From the NCBI GenBank assembly GCA_002434305.1, contig DJJU01000006.1, positions 744,001-808,000 of the forward strand: DNA of 64,000 nt, given 5' to 3'. This document shows, one piece after another, positions 7,002-16,185 of the stretch. The stretch comes from Alicycliphilus sp. UBA6560. Its GTDB lineage: Bacteria > Pseudomonadota > Gammaproteobacteria > Burkholderiales > Burkholderiaceae_C. Each line of letters starts with the position of its first letter. The first letter of the stretch is position 1. The translations under genes and the position numbers were made by a program. The notes below the pieces were generated by a model. That model worked only from the letters and a program-made list of their open reading frames with translations. It made no database searches and was not told the DNA's origin.

Positions 7002-9494
7002 ATGCCCTCCCCCGCCGCCGCGCCCGCCACCCAGGTCTCCACCGTCAAAAAGCCCGCGCGCTGGTGGCGCTCGTGGTGGCGCAGCCTGTCGCCCACGCGC
7101 CAGGACCGCTTTGCCGCCCTGGCCCCGCTGGCGGCGGTGCTCATGTTCTTGACGGCCATCGCCGTGTCTTTCTGGTATTTGCGCACCGAAGAGGTGGAAC
7201 GCGAAAAAGAAGCCCTCAGGCGCGACGTGGAATACGCCCAGCAGCGCGTGCGCCTGCGCCTGCTGGAGCGCCAGGAACAGATCATGCGGCTGGCGCGCGA
7301 TCTGTCCAACCAGGAGCTGGAGCGCAGCGAATTCGTCACCCGCGCCGAAAGCCTCATCAGCCAGTACCCGGAGTTGCAGGCCATCACCTGGATCGACGAG
7401 CGCCGCCGCATCCGCGCCACGCACGCCGCGCCCACGGTGACCAGCAGCCAGCTGCGCATGAACGGCGAAGTCGTGCGCGCCGGCGACACGGCCGACCTCT
7501 TCGGCCTGGCGCGCGACACGCTGCAGCCGGTGTATTCACAGCCCACTGCCGCCAATGGCGACGCCATGCCGCTGCTACAGCTGCAGGTGCCGCTGGCGCC
7601 CGAGGGCAAGTTCGGCGGCGTGGTGCTGGCCGAATACTCCATCGACAGTCTCCTGCGCTACGGCACGCCCACCGAGGTGCTTGCGCGCTACGCCGTCACG
7701 CTGCTGGACGGCAGTAACCACGTGCTGGCCGGCACGCCCCTGCCGCCGCGCGCCAGCGGCCTGCTGCCCTGGACTACCAAGGCCAACGCCTATCAGATAC
7801 CCGTATCGCCCGTAGGCAACGGCCTGGTGCTGCGCGCACAGGCCTGGCGCACCTCGCTGGGCATGGTGGGCAGCGGCCTGTTCTGGCTGGTGGGCACGCT
7901 CAGCGTGATGACGGCCTGGATGCTGATCGCCACCTGGCGCCACACGCGCCGGCGCATGCAGGCGCAGCAGGCGCTGATCGCCGAAACCAACTTCCGCCGC
8001 GCGATGGAAAACTCCATCCTCACCGGCATGCGCGCGCTCGATCTGCAGGGCCGCATCACCTACGTGAACGCGGCCTTCTGCCAGATGACGGGCTGGAGCG
8101 AGGCGGAGCTAGTGGGCCAGCTGCCGCCCTACAGCTACTGGCCCGAGGATGAGCACGAAACTCTGCACGCCAAGCTGCGCGAAGAGCTGTCGGGCAAGGT
8201 CGCTCCCGGGGGCTTTCAGGTGCGCGTGCGACGCAAGAACGGCAACCTGTTCGACGCCCGCCTCTACGTCTCGCCGCTGGTGGATGCGCGCGGACAGCAG
8301 ACCGGCTGGATGACGTCCATGACCGACATCACCGAACCCAACCGCGTGCGCGAACAGCTCACCGCCTCGCACGAGCGCTTCACCATCGTGCTGGAAGCCC
8401 TGGACGCCTCCGTGTCGGTGGCGCCGCTGGGCAGCCAGGAATTGCTGTTCGCCAACCGCCTGTATCGTCAGTGGTTCGGCTCGCAGACCGCCGGTCACTT
8501 GCAGCTGGTGGCGCAGGCTGGCGGCCTGCCCATGCATCGCTCGGACGAGGCCTCGCACGACGAGGACGGCCTGATGGGCCTGCCCACCGATTCACTGACC
8601 AGCGCGCGTGCCGAGAATGCCGAGATCTACCTGCCCGACCTGGGCAAATGGCTGGAGGTGCGCTCGCGCTACCTGAACTGGGTGGATGGGCGCCTGGCGC
8701 AGATGGTGATTGCCACCGACATCACGCCGCGGCGCCTGGCCGAGGAGCAGGCCGCGCGCCAGGCCGAGCGGGCGCAGTCCGTCAGCCGTCTGATCACCAT
8801 GGGCGAGATGGCCTCCAGCGTGGCACATGAGCTGAACCAGCCGCTGACGGCCATCAGCAACTACTGCAGCGGCATGATTTCGCGCATCGAGCGCAACCAG
8901 ATCACCGAAGAGGCGCTGTTGGCCGCCCTGCAAAAGACCGCCCACCAGGCGCAGCGCGCCGGCCAGATCATCCAGCGCATCCGCGACTTCGTGAAGAAGA
9001 GCGAGCCCAACCGCCAGCTGGCCGACGTGCAGGAGATCGTGGGCGAGGCGGTGGAGCTGGCCGGCATCGAGCTGCGCCGGCACAACGTGCGCCTGTCGCA
9101 CTACGTGGCCGCGCGGCTGCCCCAGGTGATGGCCGACACCATCCTCATCGAACAAGTACTGATCAACCTGATGAAGAACGGCGCCGAGGCCATCGCCAAT
9201 GCCGACCGTCCGCCCGCCCAGCGCAGCGTGGAGCTGCGCGTGGTGCCGCGGCAGGTGGAGGACCAGGAGGTCATTGAGTTCACCGTGCAGGACACCGGCC
9301 GCGGCCTGGCACCCGAGGTGCTGGCCCACCTGTTCGAGGCGTTCTATTCCACCAAGAGCGAGGGCATGGGCATCGGCCTGAACCTGTGCCGCAGCATCGT
9401 CGAATCGCACCAAGGCCGGATGCATGCGGAGAACATCTACAATGGTCCGGAGGTCACGGGCTGCCGGTTTTCCTTCTGGTTGCCGCTGGCATAG
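7002..9494 (+). CDS. Membrane PAS-domain sensor histidine kinase (FixL/DctB-like)
   Basis: Sensor of a two-component pair, predicted to phosphorylate the response regulator encoded 57 bases downstream. From the ATG at 7002 the product has 830 residues. A transmembrane helix near residues 45-68 (LAALAPLAAVLMFLTAIAVS in part) is followed by a periplasmic domain and a second helix around 285-310. Then come a PAS domain (MENSILTGMRALDLQGRITY) with a PAC segment and a second degenerate PAS. The HisKA box is MASSVAHELNQPLTA with phospho-acceptor His609. The HATPase domain shows NLMKNGAEAI and DTGRGLAPE. An upstream ATG at 6927 would overlap the aceE promoter region. No strong ribosome-binding site precedes either. 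The signal is unknown; divergence from aceE suggests a link to carbon metabolism. Confidence 0.88.
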   Translation: MPSPAAAPATQVSTVKKPARWWRSWWRSLSPTRQDRFAALAPLAAVLMFLTAIAVSFWYLRTEEVEREKEALRRDVEYAQQRVRLRLLERQEQIMRLARDLSNQELERSEFVTRAESLISQYPELQAITWIDERRRIRATHAAPTVTSSQLRMNGEVVRAGDTADLFGLARDTLQPVYSQPTAANGDAMPLLQLQVPLAPEGKFGGVVLAEYSIDSLLRYGTPTEVLARYAVTLLDGSNHVLAGTPLPPRASGLLPWTTKANAYQIPVSPVGNGLVLRAQAWRTSLGMVGSGLFWLVGTLSVMTAWMLIATWRHTRRRMQAQQALIAETNFRRAMENSILTGMRALDLQGRITYVNAAFCQMTGWSEAELVGQLPPYSYWPEDEHETLHAKLREELSGKVAPGGFQVRVRRKNGNLFDARLYVSPLVDARGQQTGWMTSMTDITEPNRVREQLTASHERFTIVLEALDASVSVAPLGSQELLFANRLYRQWFGSQTAGHLQLVAQAGGLPMHRSDEASHDEDGLMGLPTDSLTSARAENAEIYLPDLGKWLEVRSRYLNWVDGRLAQMVIATDITPRRLAEEQAARQAERAQSVSRLITMGEMASSVAHELNQPLTAISNYCSGMISRIERNQITEEALLAALQKTAHQAQRAGQIIQRIRDFVKKSEPNRQLADVQEIVGEAVELAGIELRRHNVRLSHYVAARLPQVMADTILIEQVLINLMKNGAEAIANADRPPAQRSVELRVVPRQVEDQEVIEFTVQDTGRGLAPEVLAHLFEAFYSTKSEGMGIGLNLCRSIVESHQGRMHAENIYNGPEVTGCRFSFWLPLA

Positions 9495-9551
9495 GCCTTC
9501 TGGCACTATCGATTCAATAGCAACGTCAACGCCGCTTCAAGGACTTTTTGC

Positions 9552-10178
9552 ATGAGCCTGACTCCAAAAAAAGGCACCGTTTACGTCGTCGATGATGACG
9601 AAGCCGTCCGTGATTCTTTGCAGTGGCTGCTGGAGGGCAAGGACTACCGGGTGCGCTGCTTCGACTCCGCCGAGTCCTTCCTGTCGCGCTACGACCCGCG
9701 TGAGATCGCCTGCCTGATCGTGGACATCCGCATGGGCGGCATGACGGGCCTGGAGCTGCAGGACCGCCTGGTCGAGCGCAAGTCGCCCCTGCCCATCGTC
9801 TTCATCACCGGCCACGGCGACGTGCCCATGGCCGTCAATACCATGAAGAAGGGCGCGCTGGACTTCATCCAGAAGCCCTTCAACGAAGAAGAGCTGCTGG
9901 GCCTGGTCGAGCGCATGCTGGACCACGCCCGCGAATCCTTCGCCGGTCACCAGCAGGCCGCCAGCCGCGACGCGCTGCTGTCCAAGCTGACCAGCCGCGA
10001 GGCCCAGGTGCTGGAGCGCATCGTCGCCGGCCGCTTGAACAAGCAGATCGCCGACGATCTGGGCATCAGCATCAAGACCGTGGAGGCGCACCGCGCCAAC
10101 ATCATGGAAAAGCTGGGCGCCAACACCGTGGCCGACCTGCTCAAGATCGCCCTGGGGCCCACGGCGGCCAAGCACTGA
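9552..10178 (+). CDS. FixJ-family response regulator
   Basis: DNA-binding response regulator of 208 residues, partner of the upstream kinase. The receiver domain (residues about 10-120) has the acidic pocket in VVDDDE (D14-D16), phospho-acceptor Asp58 in LIVDIRM, and the conserved Lys in FIQKPF. A LuxR-type helix-turn-helix occupies about 140-200: LTSREAQVLERIVAGRLNKQ, then IADDLGISIKTVEAHRANIM. The domain order is that of FixJ and TodT-type regulators. Its target genes are not visible; the divergent aceE operon is the closest candidate. A repeat-derived hairpin follows its stop codon. Confidence 0.92.
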   Translation: MSLTPKKGTVYVVDDDEAVRDSLQWLLEGKDYRVRCFDSAESFLSRYDPREIACLIVDIRMGGMTGLELQDRLVERKSPLPIVFITGHGDVPMAVNTMKKGALDFIQKPFNEEELLGLVERMLDHARESFAGHQQAASRDALLSKLTSREAQVLERIVAGRLNKQIADDLGISIKTVEAHRANIMEKLGANTVADLLKIALGPTAAKH

Positions 10179-10185
10179 TCGCTCT

Positions 10186-10236
10186 CATTTCAATAGCTGC
10201 CTGCGCAAGCTGCATAAGCGCCAGGCAGCTTTTTCA
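10186..10236 (+). terminator. Interspersed repeat copy forming a rho-independent terminator
   Basis: AGCTGCCTGCGC (10195-10206) can pair with GCGCCAGGCAGCT (10218-10230) with one bulge, and TTTTT follows. It lies between the response regulator stop and folD, so it probably ends the two-component transcript. The sequence is a copy of the interspersed repeat family found elsewhere in the window. Confidence 0.6.
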
Positions 10237-10262
10237 TTGGTAAAACCTTTTCGAGCAACGCC

Positions 10263-11126
10263 ATGACTGCCCAACTCATCGACGGCAACGCCCTGTCGCG
10301 CCAGCTGCGCGGCGAAGTCCGCGAGCGCACCAGCGCCCTGAAAAGCCGCGGCATCACCCCCGGACTGGCAGTGGTGCTGGTGGGCGACAACCCGGCCAGC
10401 CAGGTCTATGTGCGCAACAAGGTCAAGGCCTGCGAGGACGCGGGCTTCCATTCGGTGCTGGAAAAGTACGAGGCCACGATGACAGAGGCCGAGCTTCTGG
10501 CGCGCATCGACGCGTTGAACAACGACCCGGCCATCCACGGCATCCTGGTGCAACTGCCGCTGTCTGCGCACATCGACGACCACAAGGTGATCGAAGCCAT
10601 CTCCCCCGCCAAGGACGTGGACGGCTTTCACGTCGCCAGCGCCGGCGCCCTGCTGGTGGGCGAGGCCGGCTTCAAGGCCTGCACGCCCTACGGCTGCATG
10701 AAGATGCTCGAATCCATCGGCATGAAGGACCTGCGTGGCAAGCACGCCGTGGTCATCGGCCGCTCCAACATCGTGGGCAAGCCCATGGCGCTGATGCTGC
10801 TGGCGGCCAACGCCACCGTCACCGTGTGCCACAGCGGCACGGCCGACCTGGGCGCGATGACGCGCCAGGCCGACGTGGTCGTCGCCGCCGTGGGCAAGCG
10901 CAACGTGCTGACGGCCGACATGGTCAAGCCCGGTGCCGTGGTGATTGACGTCGGCATGAACCGCGACGACGAAGGCAAGCTGTGCGGCGACGTGGATTTC
11001 AACGGCGTGAGCCAAGTCGCCGGCTGGATCACCCCCGTGCCTGGCGGCGTCGGCCCCATGACCATCACCATGCTGCTGGTCAACACGCTCGAAGCTGCGG
11101 AGCGCCTCGCCGCTGCACAGGCTTGA
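10263..11126 (+). CDS. folD: Bifunctional methylene-THF dehydrogenase/methenyl-THF cyclohydrolase
   Basis: Cytosolic one-carbon enzyme interconverting 5,10-methylene-THF, methenyl-THF and 10-formyl-THF with NADP+. The 287 residues match the usual FolD length. Seen motifs: YVRNKVKACEDAGF containing the catalytic Lys, QLPLSAHID, KDVDGFH, the NADP-binding VIGRSNIVGKPMALMLL, and the C-terminal TPVPGGVGPMTITMLL. Starts ATG at 10263, 84 bases after the response regulator with a terminator-like hairpin between. It is followed after 33 bases by the M3 peptidase gene, with which it may be co-transcribed. Confidence 0.98.
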   Translation: MTAQLIDGNALSRQLRGEVRERTSALKSRGITPGLAVVLVGDNPASQVYVRNKVKACEDAGFHSVLEKYEATMTEAELLARIDALNNDPAIHGILVQLPLSAHIDDHKVIEAISPAKDVDGFHVASAGALLVGEAGFKACTPYGCMKMLESIGMKDLRGKHAVVIGRSNIVGKPMALMLLAANATVTVCHSGTADLGAMTRQADVVVAAVGKRNVLTADMVKPGAVVIDVGMNRDDEGKLCGDVDFNGVSQVAGWITPVPGGVGPMTITMLLVNTLEAAERLAAAQA

Positions 11127-11159
11127 AACTTCAGCGCAGCGACGCCACTCTTCAAAGCC

Positions 11160-13190
11160 ATGAGCAATCCACTTCTCGACTTCTCCGGCCACATTCCCTT
11201 TGACCGCATCACACCGGCCGACGTCGCTCCCGCCGTGGATGAGCTGCTGCGTCGCTCGGAAAGTGCGCTGGCCACCGTCACCGCACCCGACTTTCCCGCG
11301 CAGTGGAATGCCATCGCCCGCGTGCTGGACGTGGCTACCGAGGAGCTGGGCCGGTCCTGGGGCGCCGTCAGCCACCTGTCCAGCGTGGCCGACACGCCCG
11401 AGCTGCGCGCTGCCTACAACGAGGCCCTGCCCCGCGTCACCGAGTTCTGGACGCGCCTGGGCGCCGACGAGCGGCTGTACGCCAAGTACAAGGCCATCGA
11501 CCCGGCCACGCTCAACCCCGAGCAGCAGCGCGCCCACGCCAACGCCATGCGCAACTTTGTGCTGTCCGGCGCCGAGCTGCAGGGTACGGACAAGGAGCGC
11601 TTCGCCGCCATCCAGGAGCGCCTGGCCGAACTGGCGCAAAAATTCAGCGAGAACGCGCTGGACGCCACCGACGCCTACGCCTACTACGCCACCCTGGATG
11701 AGCTGGACGGCGTGCCCGAGGACGTGGTGCAGGCCGCGCGCCAGGCCGCTGAAGCCGAAGGGCGCGAGGGCTACAAGCTCACCCTGAAGATGCCCTGCTA
11801 CCTGCCGGTCATGCAGTTCGCAAAGAACCGTAGGCTGCGCGAGCGGCTGTACCGAGCCTACGCAACGCGCGCTTCCGACCAGGCCCAGGGCGACGCCGCG
11901 CGCTTCGACAACAGCCAGGTCATGGGCGAGATTCTGACCCTGCGCCAGGAGGAAGCGAAACTGCTGGGCTACGCCAACTTCGGCGAGGTCTCGCTGGTGC
12001 CCAAGATGGCCGAATCGCCCGCCCAGGTCATCGCCTTCCTGCGCGACCTGGCGCAGCGCGCCCGGCCCTATGCCGAGCAGGACGTGGCCGACCTGCGCGC
12101 CTTTGCCGCCGAGCAGCTGGGCCTGCACGACCCCGAGGCGTGGGACTGGCCCTTCATCTCCGAGCGGCTCAAGGAAGCCCGCTACGCCTTCAGCGAGCAA
12201 GAGGTGAAGGAGTACTTCACCGCGCCGAAGGTGCTGGCCGGCCTGTTCAAGATCATCGAGACGCTGTTCGAAGTGGAGATCCGCCGCGATGAGGCGCCCG
12301 TGTGGAACCCGGCCGTGGAGTTCTACCGCCTGGAGCGTGGCGGCGAACTGATCGGCCAGTTCTACCTGGACGCACCCGCGCGCGTCGGCAAGCGCGGCGG
12401 CGCCTGGATGGACGATGCGCTGACGCGCTGGCTGCGCCCGGATACCGAGCAGCTGCAGACCCCCATCGCCTGCCTGGTGTGCAACTTCGCCAGCGGTGTG
12501 GAGGGCAAGCCTGCGCTGCTCACGCACGACGACGTGATCACGCTGTTCCACGAGTTCGGCCACGGCCTGCACCACCTGCTGACGCAGGTGAAGGAGCGTG
12601 ACGTGTCGGGCATCGGCGGCGTGGAATGGGACGCCGTGGAGCTGCCCAGCCAGTTTATGGAGAACTTTTGCTGGGAGTGGAGCGTGCTGCGCCACATGAC
12701 GGCCCACGTGGACAGCGGCGAGCCGCTGCCCCGTCCGCTGTACGACAAGATGCTGGCGGCGCGCAACTTCCAGGCCGGCATGCAGACGCTGCGCCAGGTC
12801 GAGTTCGCCCTGTTCGACATGCTGCTGCACACCGACGCACATCCGGCCGAGCAGCTGCCCGCTCTGCTGGCCGCCGTGCGCGAGGAGGTCGCCGTGCTCC
12901 AGCCACCGGCCTTCAGCCGCACGGCCCATACCTTCAGCCACATCTTCGCCGGCGGCTACGCCGCGGGCTACTACAGCTACAAGTGGGCCGAGGTGCTGTC
13001 CGCCGATGCCTATGCGGCCTTCGAGGAAACGGCCGGCGAAGGCGGCCAGCCCAGCGCCGAAACCGGCCGCCGCTACCGCCAGGCCATCCTGGAAGTGGGC
13101 GGCAGCCGCCCGGCCATGGAATCGTTCAAGGCTTTCCGCGGCCGCGAGCCCCGCATCGACGCGCTGCTGCGTCACCAAGGCATGGCATGA
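11160..13190 (+). CDS. prlC: M3-family oligopeptidase A
   Basis: Cytosolic zinc metallopeptidase that degrades oligopeptides, including cleaved signal peptides in E. coli. The 676-residue product has the M3 zinc motif FHEFGHGLHHLL, with H464 and H468 as ligands and the third ligand expected in the GGVEWDAVELPSQFMENF block. The N-terminal helical domain and the conserved C-terminal FSHIFAGGYAAGYYSYKWAE are typical of OpdA/PrlC. Length fits the family (about 680). No signal peptide. Follows folD by 33 bases. Confidence 0.95.
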   Translation: MSNPLLDFSGHIPFDRITPADVAPAVDELLRRSESALATVTAPDFPAQWNAIARVLDVATEELGRSWGAVSHLSSVADTPELRAAYNEALPRVTEFWTRLGADERLYAKYKAIDPATLNPEQQRAHANAMRNFVLSGAELQGTDKERFAAIQERLAELAQKFSENALDATDAYAYYATLDELDGVPEDVVQAARQAAEAEGREGYKLTLKMPCYLPVMQFAKNRRLRERLYRAYATRASDQAQGDAARFDNSQVMGEILTLRQEEAKLLGYANFGEVSLVPKMAESPAQVIAFLRDLAQRARPYAEQDVADLRAFAAEQLGLHDPEAWDWPFISERLKEARYAFSEQEVKEYFTAPKVLAGLFKIIETLFEVEIRRDEAPVWNPAVEFYRLERGGELIGQFYLDAPARVGKRGGAWMDDALTRWLRPDTEQLQTPIACLVCNFASGVEGKPALLTHDDVITLFHEFGHGLHHLLTQVKERDVSGIGGVEWDAVELPSQFMENFCWEWSVLRHMTAHVDSGEPLPRPLYDKMLAARNFQAGMQTLRQVEFALFDMLLHTDAHPAEQLPALLAAVREEVAVLQPPAFSRTAHTFSHIFAGGYAAGYYSYKWAEVLSADAYAAFEETAGEGGQPSAETGRRYRQAILEVGGSRPAMESFKAFRGREPRIDALLRHQGMA

Positions 13191-13235
13191 CCACGACTAC
13201 CCGTGGCGCTTGACCGGTGCTTGCGCATGGACGTT

Positions 13236-13336
13236 GATATGAAAAAGTGAGCTGCTAGCGCTTGTGCAACAAGGGTTTGCAGGCAATTTGAACGTCAATC
13301 CCTTATCCACCAAGCGCGAACAGCTATGTTTTTTGA
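13236..13336. repeat. Interspersed repeat copy (long form)
   Basis: GTGAGCTGCTAGCGCTTGTG at the left end and CAAGCGCGAACAGCTATG at the right end are inverted relatives about 45 bases apart, enclosing a less conserved centre. This fills most of the 170-base gap between the M3 peptidase and the DUF4124 gene. Long-form copies of the same shape occur at 21938 and 47745. Confidence 0.7.
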
Positions 13337-13361
13337 AGAACAAGCTAACCGAGGAGACCCC

Positions 13362-14021
13362 ATGACCGCCATCCGCCGCGCCGCCACTGCCGCCGCCCTC
13401 GCCTGCACGACGGCGCTGGCGCTCCTGCCTGCCGCCGCGCAGGCGCAGCAGGTCTTTCGCATCGTCGGACCGGACGGCAAGGTCACCTTCTCCGACCGCG
13501 CGCCCGACAACACGGCTGCCGCGTCCGGCAACCAGGTCACCGGCACCCTGCGCAGCGCCGGCGGGGTGGATACCAATGCCCTGCCCTACGCCCTGCGCCA
13601 GGTGGTTTCGCGCTATCCCGTCACGCTCTACAGCGCCAGCGACTGCTCTCCCTGCGCCAGCGCCCGCGCCCTGCTGATGCAGCGCGGCGTGCCTTTTGCC
13701 GAGCGCACGGTCAACACCAACGAGGACATCGAGGCCCTCAAGCGCCTGTCCGGCGAGACCGGCCTGCCCTTTGCCACCATCGGCACGCAGCAGCTCAAGG
13801 GCTTCTCCGACGTGGAGTGGTCGCAGTACCTGGATGCGGCCGGCTACCCCGCCCAGTCCCAGCTGCCCGCCAGCTACCGCCGCGCCCCGGCCACGCCGCT
13901 GGTGGCCCAGGTCGCCAAGCCGGCGGCGGCGCAGGCGTCTGCCCAGGAAGCCGCCCCGCCCGCCGCCCGCCCGGCGGCACCGGCACGCAGCACCACCAAC
14001 CCGGCCGGCATCATCTTCTAA
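13362..14021 (+). CDS. Exported DUF4124 protein with glutaredoxin-like domain
   Basis: Predicted periplasmic protein of 219 residues. The ATG at 13362 follows a GAGGAG ribosome-binding site. A signal peptide spans about 1-28 (ALACTTALALLPAAAQAQ). A DUF4124 segment follows (VFRIVGPDGKVTFSDRAP). Residues about 85-160 form a glutaredoxin/thioredoxin-fold domain with a CSPC active-site-like motif, a cis-Pro region LPFATIG, and KGFSDVEW. The C-terminus is a low-complexity Ala/Pro tail. The role may be thiol-disulfide exchange in the periplasm, but substrates are unknown. Its stop is 20 bases from the convergent rpiA stop. Confidence 0.75.
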   Translation: MTAIRRAATAAALACTTALALLPAAAQAQQVFRIVGPDGKVTFSDRAPDNTAAASGNQVTGTLRSAGGVDTNALPYALRQVVSRYPVTLYSASDCSPCASARALLMQRGVPFAERTVNTNEDIEALKRLSGETGLPFATIGTQQLKGFSDVEWSQYLDAAGYPAQSQLPASYRRAPATPLVAQVAKPAAAQASAQEAAPPAARPAAPARSTTNPAGIIF

Positions 14022-14041
14022 AGGCCGTTCGGGCCGGCCGC

Positions 14042-14734
14042 TCAGAACCCCAGGGTACGCACGCCCTGGCTGGTGCCCAGCAGGCACACGCTGGCCTTCT
14101 GGTGCGCGAAGACGCCCACGGTGACCACGCCGGGCCACTGGTTCACCTCGCTCTCGAAGGCCAGCGGGTCGGTGATGACCAGACCGGTCACGTCCAGGAT
14201 GTGCTGGCCGTTGTCCGTCACCAGGGGCTGGCCGTCCTTCTGGCGGAGAACGGCCGTACCGCCCAGCTGCTCGAAGCGGCGGGTGATCTGCGCCGCGGCC
14301 ATGGGGATCACTTCCACGGGCAGCGGGAAGGCGCCCAGCGCCTTGACCAGCTTGGACTCGTCGGCGATGCACACAAAGCGGTCGGCCAGCGCCGCCACGA
14401 TCTTTTCGCGCGTCAGCGCCGCACCCCCGCCCTTGACCATGTAACCGTGCTCGTCGATCTCGTCAGCACCATCGATGTAGACGGGCAGCGAACGCACTTC
14501 GCCCGCCTCCAGCACCGGAATGCCCAGGGCGCGCAGCCGCTGGGTGCTGGCCTCGGAGCTGGAGACGGCGCCGCGGATGCGCTCCTTCATGCCGGCCAAC
14601 GCGTCGATGAACTTGTTGACCGTGGAGCCCGTGCCCACGCCGACGATGCTGCCGTCTTCGACGTAATGCAGCGCGGCCTGGCCGACGAGGGTCTTGAGAG
14701 CGTCTTGGGAGAGAGGAGTTTGAGGTGTCGTCAT
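14042..14734 (-). CDS. rpiA: Ribose-5-phosphate isomerase A
   Basis: Interconverts ribose 5-phosphate and ribulose 5-phosphate in the pentose phosphate pathway. Starting at the ATG at 14734 (MTTPQTPLSQDALK) gives 230 residues, close to the usual RpiA length. Visible conserved blocks are GVGTGSTVNKFIDAL, SSEASTQRLRALGIP, IDGADEID and KGGGAALTREKIVA, the last containing the catalytic Glu/Lys region. A start at 14773 would overlap the divergent pyrD, so the shorter form was chosen. The start codons of rpiA and pyrD are 37 bases apart. Confidence 0.97.
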   Translation of the reverse strand: MTTPQTPLSQDALKTLVGQAALHYVEDGSIVGVGTGSTVNKFIDALAGMKERIRGAVSSSEASTQRLRALGIPVLEAGEVRSLPVYIDGADEIDEHGYMVKGGGAALTREKIVAALADRFVCIADESKLVKALGAFPLPVEVIPMAAAQITRRFEQLGGTAVLRQKDGQPLVTDNGQHILDVTGLVITDPLAFESEVNQWPGVVTVGVFAHQKASVCLLGTSQGVRTLGF

Positions 14735-14771
14735 GGGCGAAAATCGCAAGCAGTTCACCCGGATTATCCCC

Positions 14772-15821
14772 ATGTCTCTTTTGCCCTATGCGCTGGCGCG
14801 CCCTTTCCTTTTCGGCCTGGACCCCGAGGCGGCACACGACCTGACCCTGGGCATGCTCGCCCGTGGCCAGGGCACGCTGGCCCAGGCCGCCTGGAGCCAG
14901 GAGGCCGTGGCCGACCCGGTGCAGCTGGCCGGCCTCACCTTTCCCAACCGCGTAGGCCTGGCCGCCGGGCTGGACAAGAACGCCCGCTGCATCGACGCCC
15001 TGGCCGCCATGGGCTTTGGCTTCGTCGAGGTCGGCACCGTCACGCCGCGCCCGCAGCCGGGCAACCCCAAGCCGCGCATGTTCCGTCTGCCCGAGGCGCG
15101 CGCCCTCATCAACCGCCTGGGCTTCAACAACGACGGGCTGGAAGCCTTCATCGCCAACGTGCAGCGCTCGCGCGTGCGCGCCCAAAAGAGCCAACCGCTG
15201 CTGCTGGGCCTGAACATCGGCAAGAACGCCAGCACCCCCATCGAGCAGGCCACGAGCGACTACCTCATCGGCCTGAACGGCGTGTATCCGTATGCGGATT
15301 ACGTCACGGTGAACATCAGCTCGCCCAACACCCAGAACCTGCGCGCGCTGCAGAGCGATGAGGCGCTGGACGCCCTGCTGTCGGCCATCGCTGCCGAACG
15401 CGAGCGGCTGGCCACAGCGCAGGGCAGGCGCGTGCCCATCTTCGTGAAGATCGCACCCGACCTGCAGCCCGAGCAGGTCGAGGTGATCGCCGCCACCCTC
15501 ACCCGCCACGGCATGGACGGCGTGATCGCCACCAACACAACCGTAGCCCGCGACGCGGTGCAGGGCCTGCGCCACGCCGGCGAGACCGGTGGCCTGAGCG
15601 GCGCCCCGGTGCGCGAGGCCAGCAACAGCGTTATCCGCCAGCTGCGCGCCGCGCTGGGTCCGGCGTTTCCCATCATCGGCGTGGGCGGCGTCCTGAGCGC
15701 GCAGGACGCGGTGGACAAGATCCGCGCCGGCGCAGACGTGGTTCAGATCTACACCGGCCTGATCTACGAAGGCCCTGCGCTGGTGGTCCAGGCGGCACGC
15801 GCCCTCAAGGCGCTGCGCTGA
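14772..15821 (+). CDS. pyrD: Dihydroorotate dehydrogenase, quinone-dependent (class 2)
   Basis: Oxidises dihydroorotate to orotate in pyrimidine synthesis, using FMN and ubiquinone at the inner membrane. From ATG 14772 the product has 349 residues. The amphipathic N-terminal helix (LLPYALARPFLFGLDPEAAH) is the class 2 membrane-association element. Other conserved blocks are GLAAGLDKNARCID, VGTVTPRPQPGNPKPR, INRLGFNNDG, VNISSPNT with the catalytic Ser nearby, and ATNTTVARD. A strong terminator follows at 15839. Confidence 0.97.
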   Translation: MSLLPYALARPFLFGLDPEAAHDLTLGMLARGQGTLAQAAWSQEAVADPVQLAGLTFPNRVGLAAGLDKNARCIDALAAMGFGFVEVGTVTPRPQPGNPKPRMFRLPEARALINRLGFNNDGLEAFIANVQRSRVRAQKSQPLLLGLNIGKNASTPIEQATSDYLIGLNGVYPYADYVTVNISSPNTQNLRALQSDEALDALLSAIAAERERLATAQGRRVPIFVKIAPDLQPEQVEVIAATLTRHGMDGVIATNTTVARDAVQGLRHAGETGGLSGAPVREASNSVIRQLRAALGPAFPIIGVGGVLSAQDAVDKIRAGADVVQIYTGLIYEGPALVVQAARALKALR

Positions 15822-15838
15822 GAAAAACAGCGGCAAAG

Positions 15839-15868
15839 AAAAAGGGCCGCGTGCAGCGGCCCTTTTTT
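15839..15868. terminator. Bidirectional rho-independent terminator between pyrD and the yqjK-like gene
   Basis: AAAGGGCCGC (15841-15850) and GCGGCCCTTT (15856-15865) form a perfect 10-bp stem with a 5-base loop. The T run on the plus side and A run on the other side fit use in both directions between the convergent genes. Confidence 0.85.
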
Positions 15869-15882
15869 CATGCAGCCCTCGA

Positions 15883-16182
15883 TCAGCGTCGCATGCGAGC
15901 CATCAAAGGCATCAGCATGCCAGCCAGACGGATCAGCCGGCGCGGCCCGGCCAGCACCGCCACGCCGGCAACGGCGGCCACAAAGGCCGGGTGCAGCTTG
16001 GCAAACGTCAGCAGCCGCGCGGGCAGTGCCGCATCCGGATCGATCCCCTGTCGCGCCTGCACGATGGCGCGCGTTTGGCGGTAGGCCTCGCGCCGCGCGC
16101 GCAGGCGCTCGCGCTGCACCAGGATGCGGTCCAGCACCTGCTGCTGCTCGGGCGTGGGGGTGGGGAACGGTTTAGCGCTCAT
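15883..16182 (-). CDS. YqjK-like small basic membrane-associated protein
   Basis: Product of 99 residues with a charged helical N-terminal half (LDRILVQRERLRARREAYRQ) and a hydrophobic stretch around residues 62-82 (FVAAVAGVAVLAG), ending in MPLMARMRR. No catalytic motif. Position directly after YqjE-like and YqjD-like genes, with only 3 bases to the former, matches the yqjD-yqjE-yqjK arrangement of enterobacteria, so a YqjK-like identity is inferred mainly from context. Function unknown. Confidence 0.65.
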   Translation of the reverse strand: MSAKPFPTPTPEQQQVLDRILVQRERLRARREAYRQTRAIVQARQGIDPDAALPARLLTFAKLHPAFVAAVAGVAVLAGPRRLIRLAGMLMPLMARMRR

Positions 16183-16185
16183 GGC

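Noticed and set aside
9495..9551. Possible further copy of the interspersed repeat between kinase and response regulator
   Set aside because: Only TTCAATAGC resembles the family and no partner arm is seen.
10185..13178. Minus-strand open frame of 997 residues across folD and prlC
   Set aside because: Antisense shadow of two well-supported genes; Gln/His/Val-biased composition.
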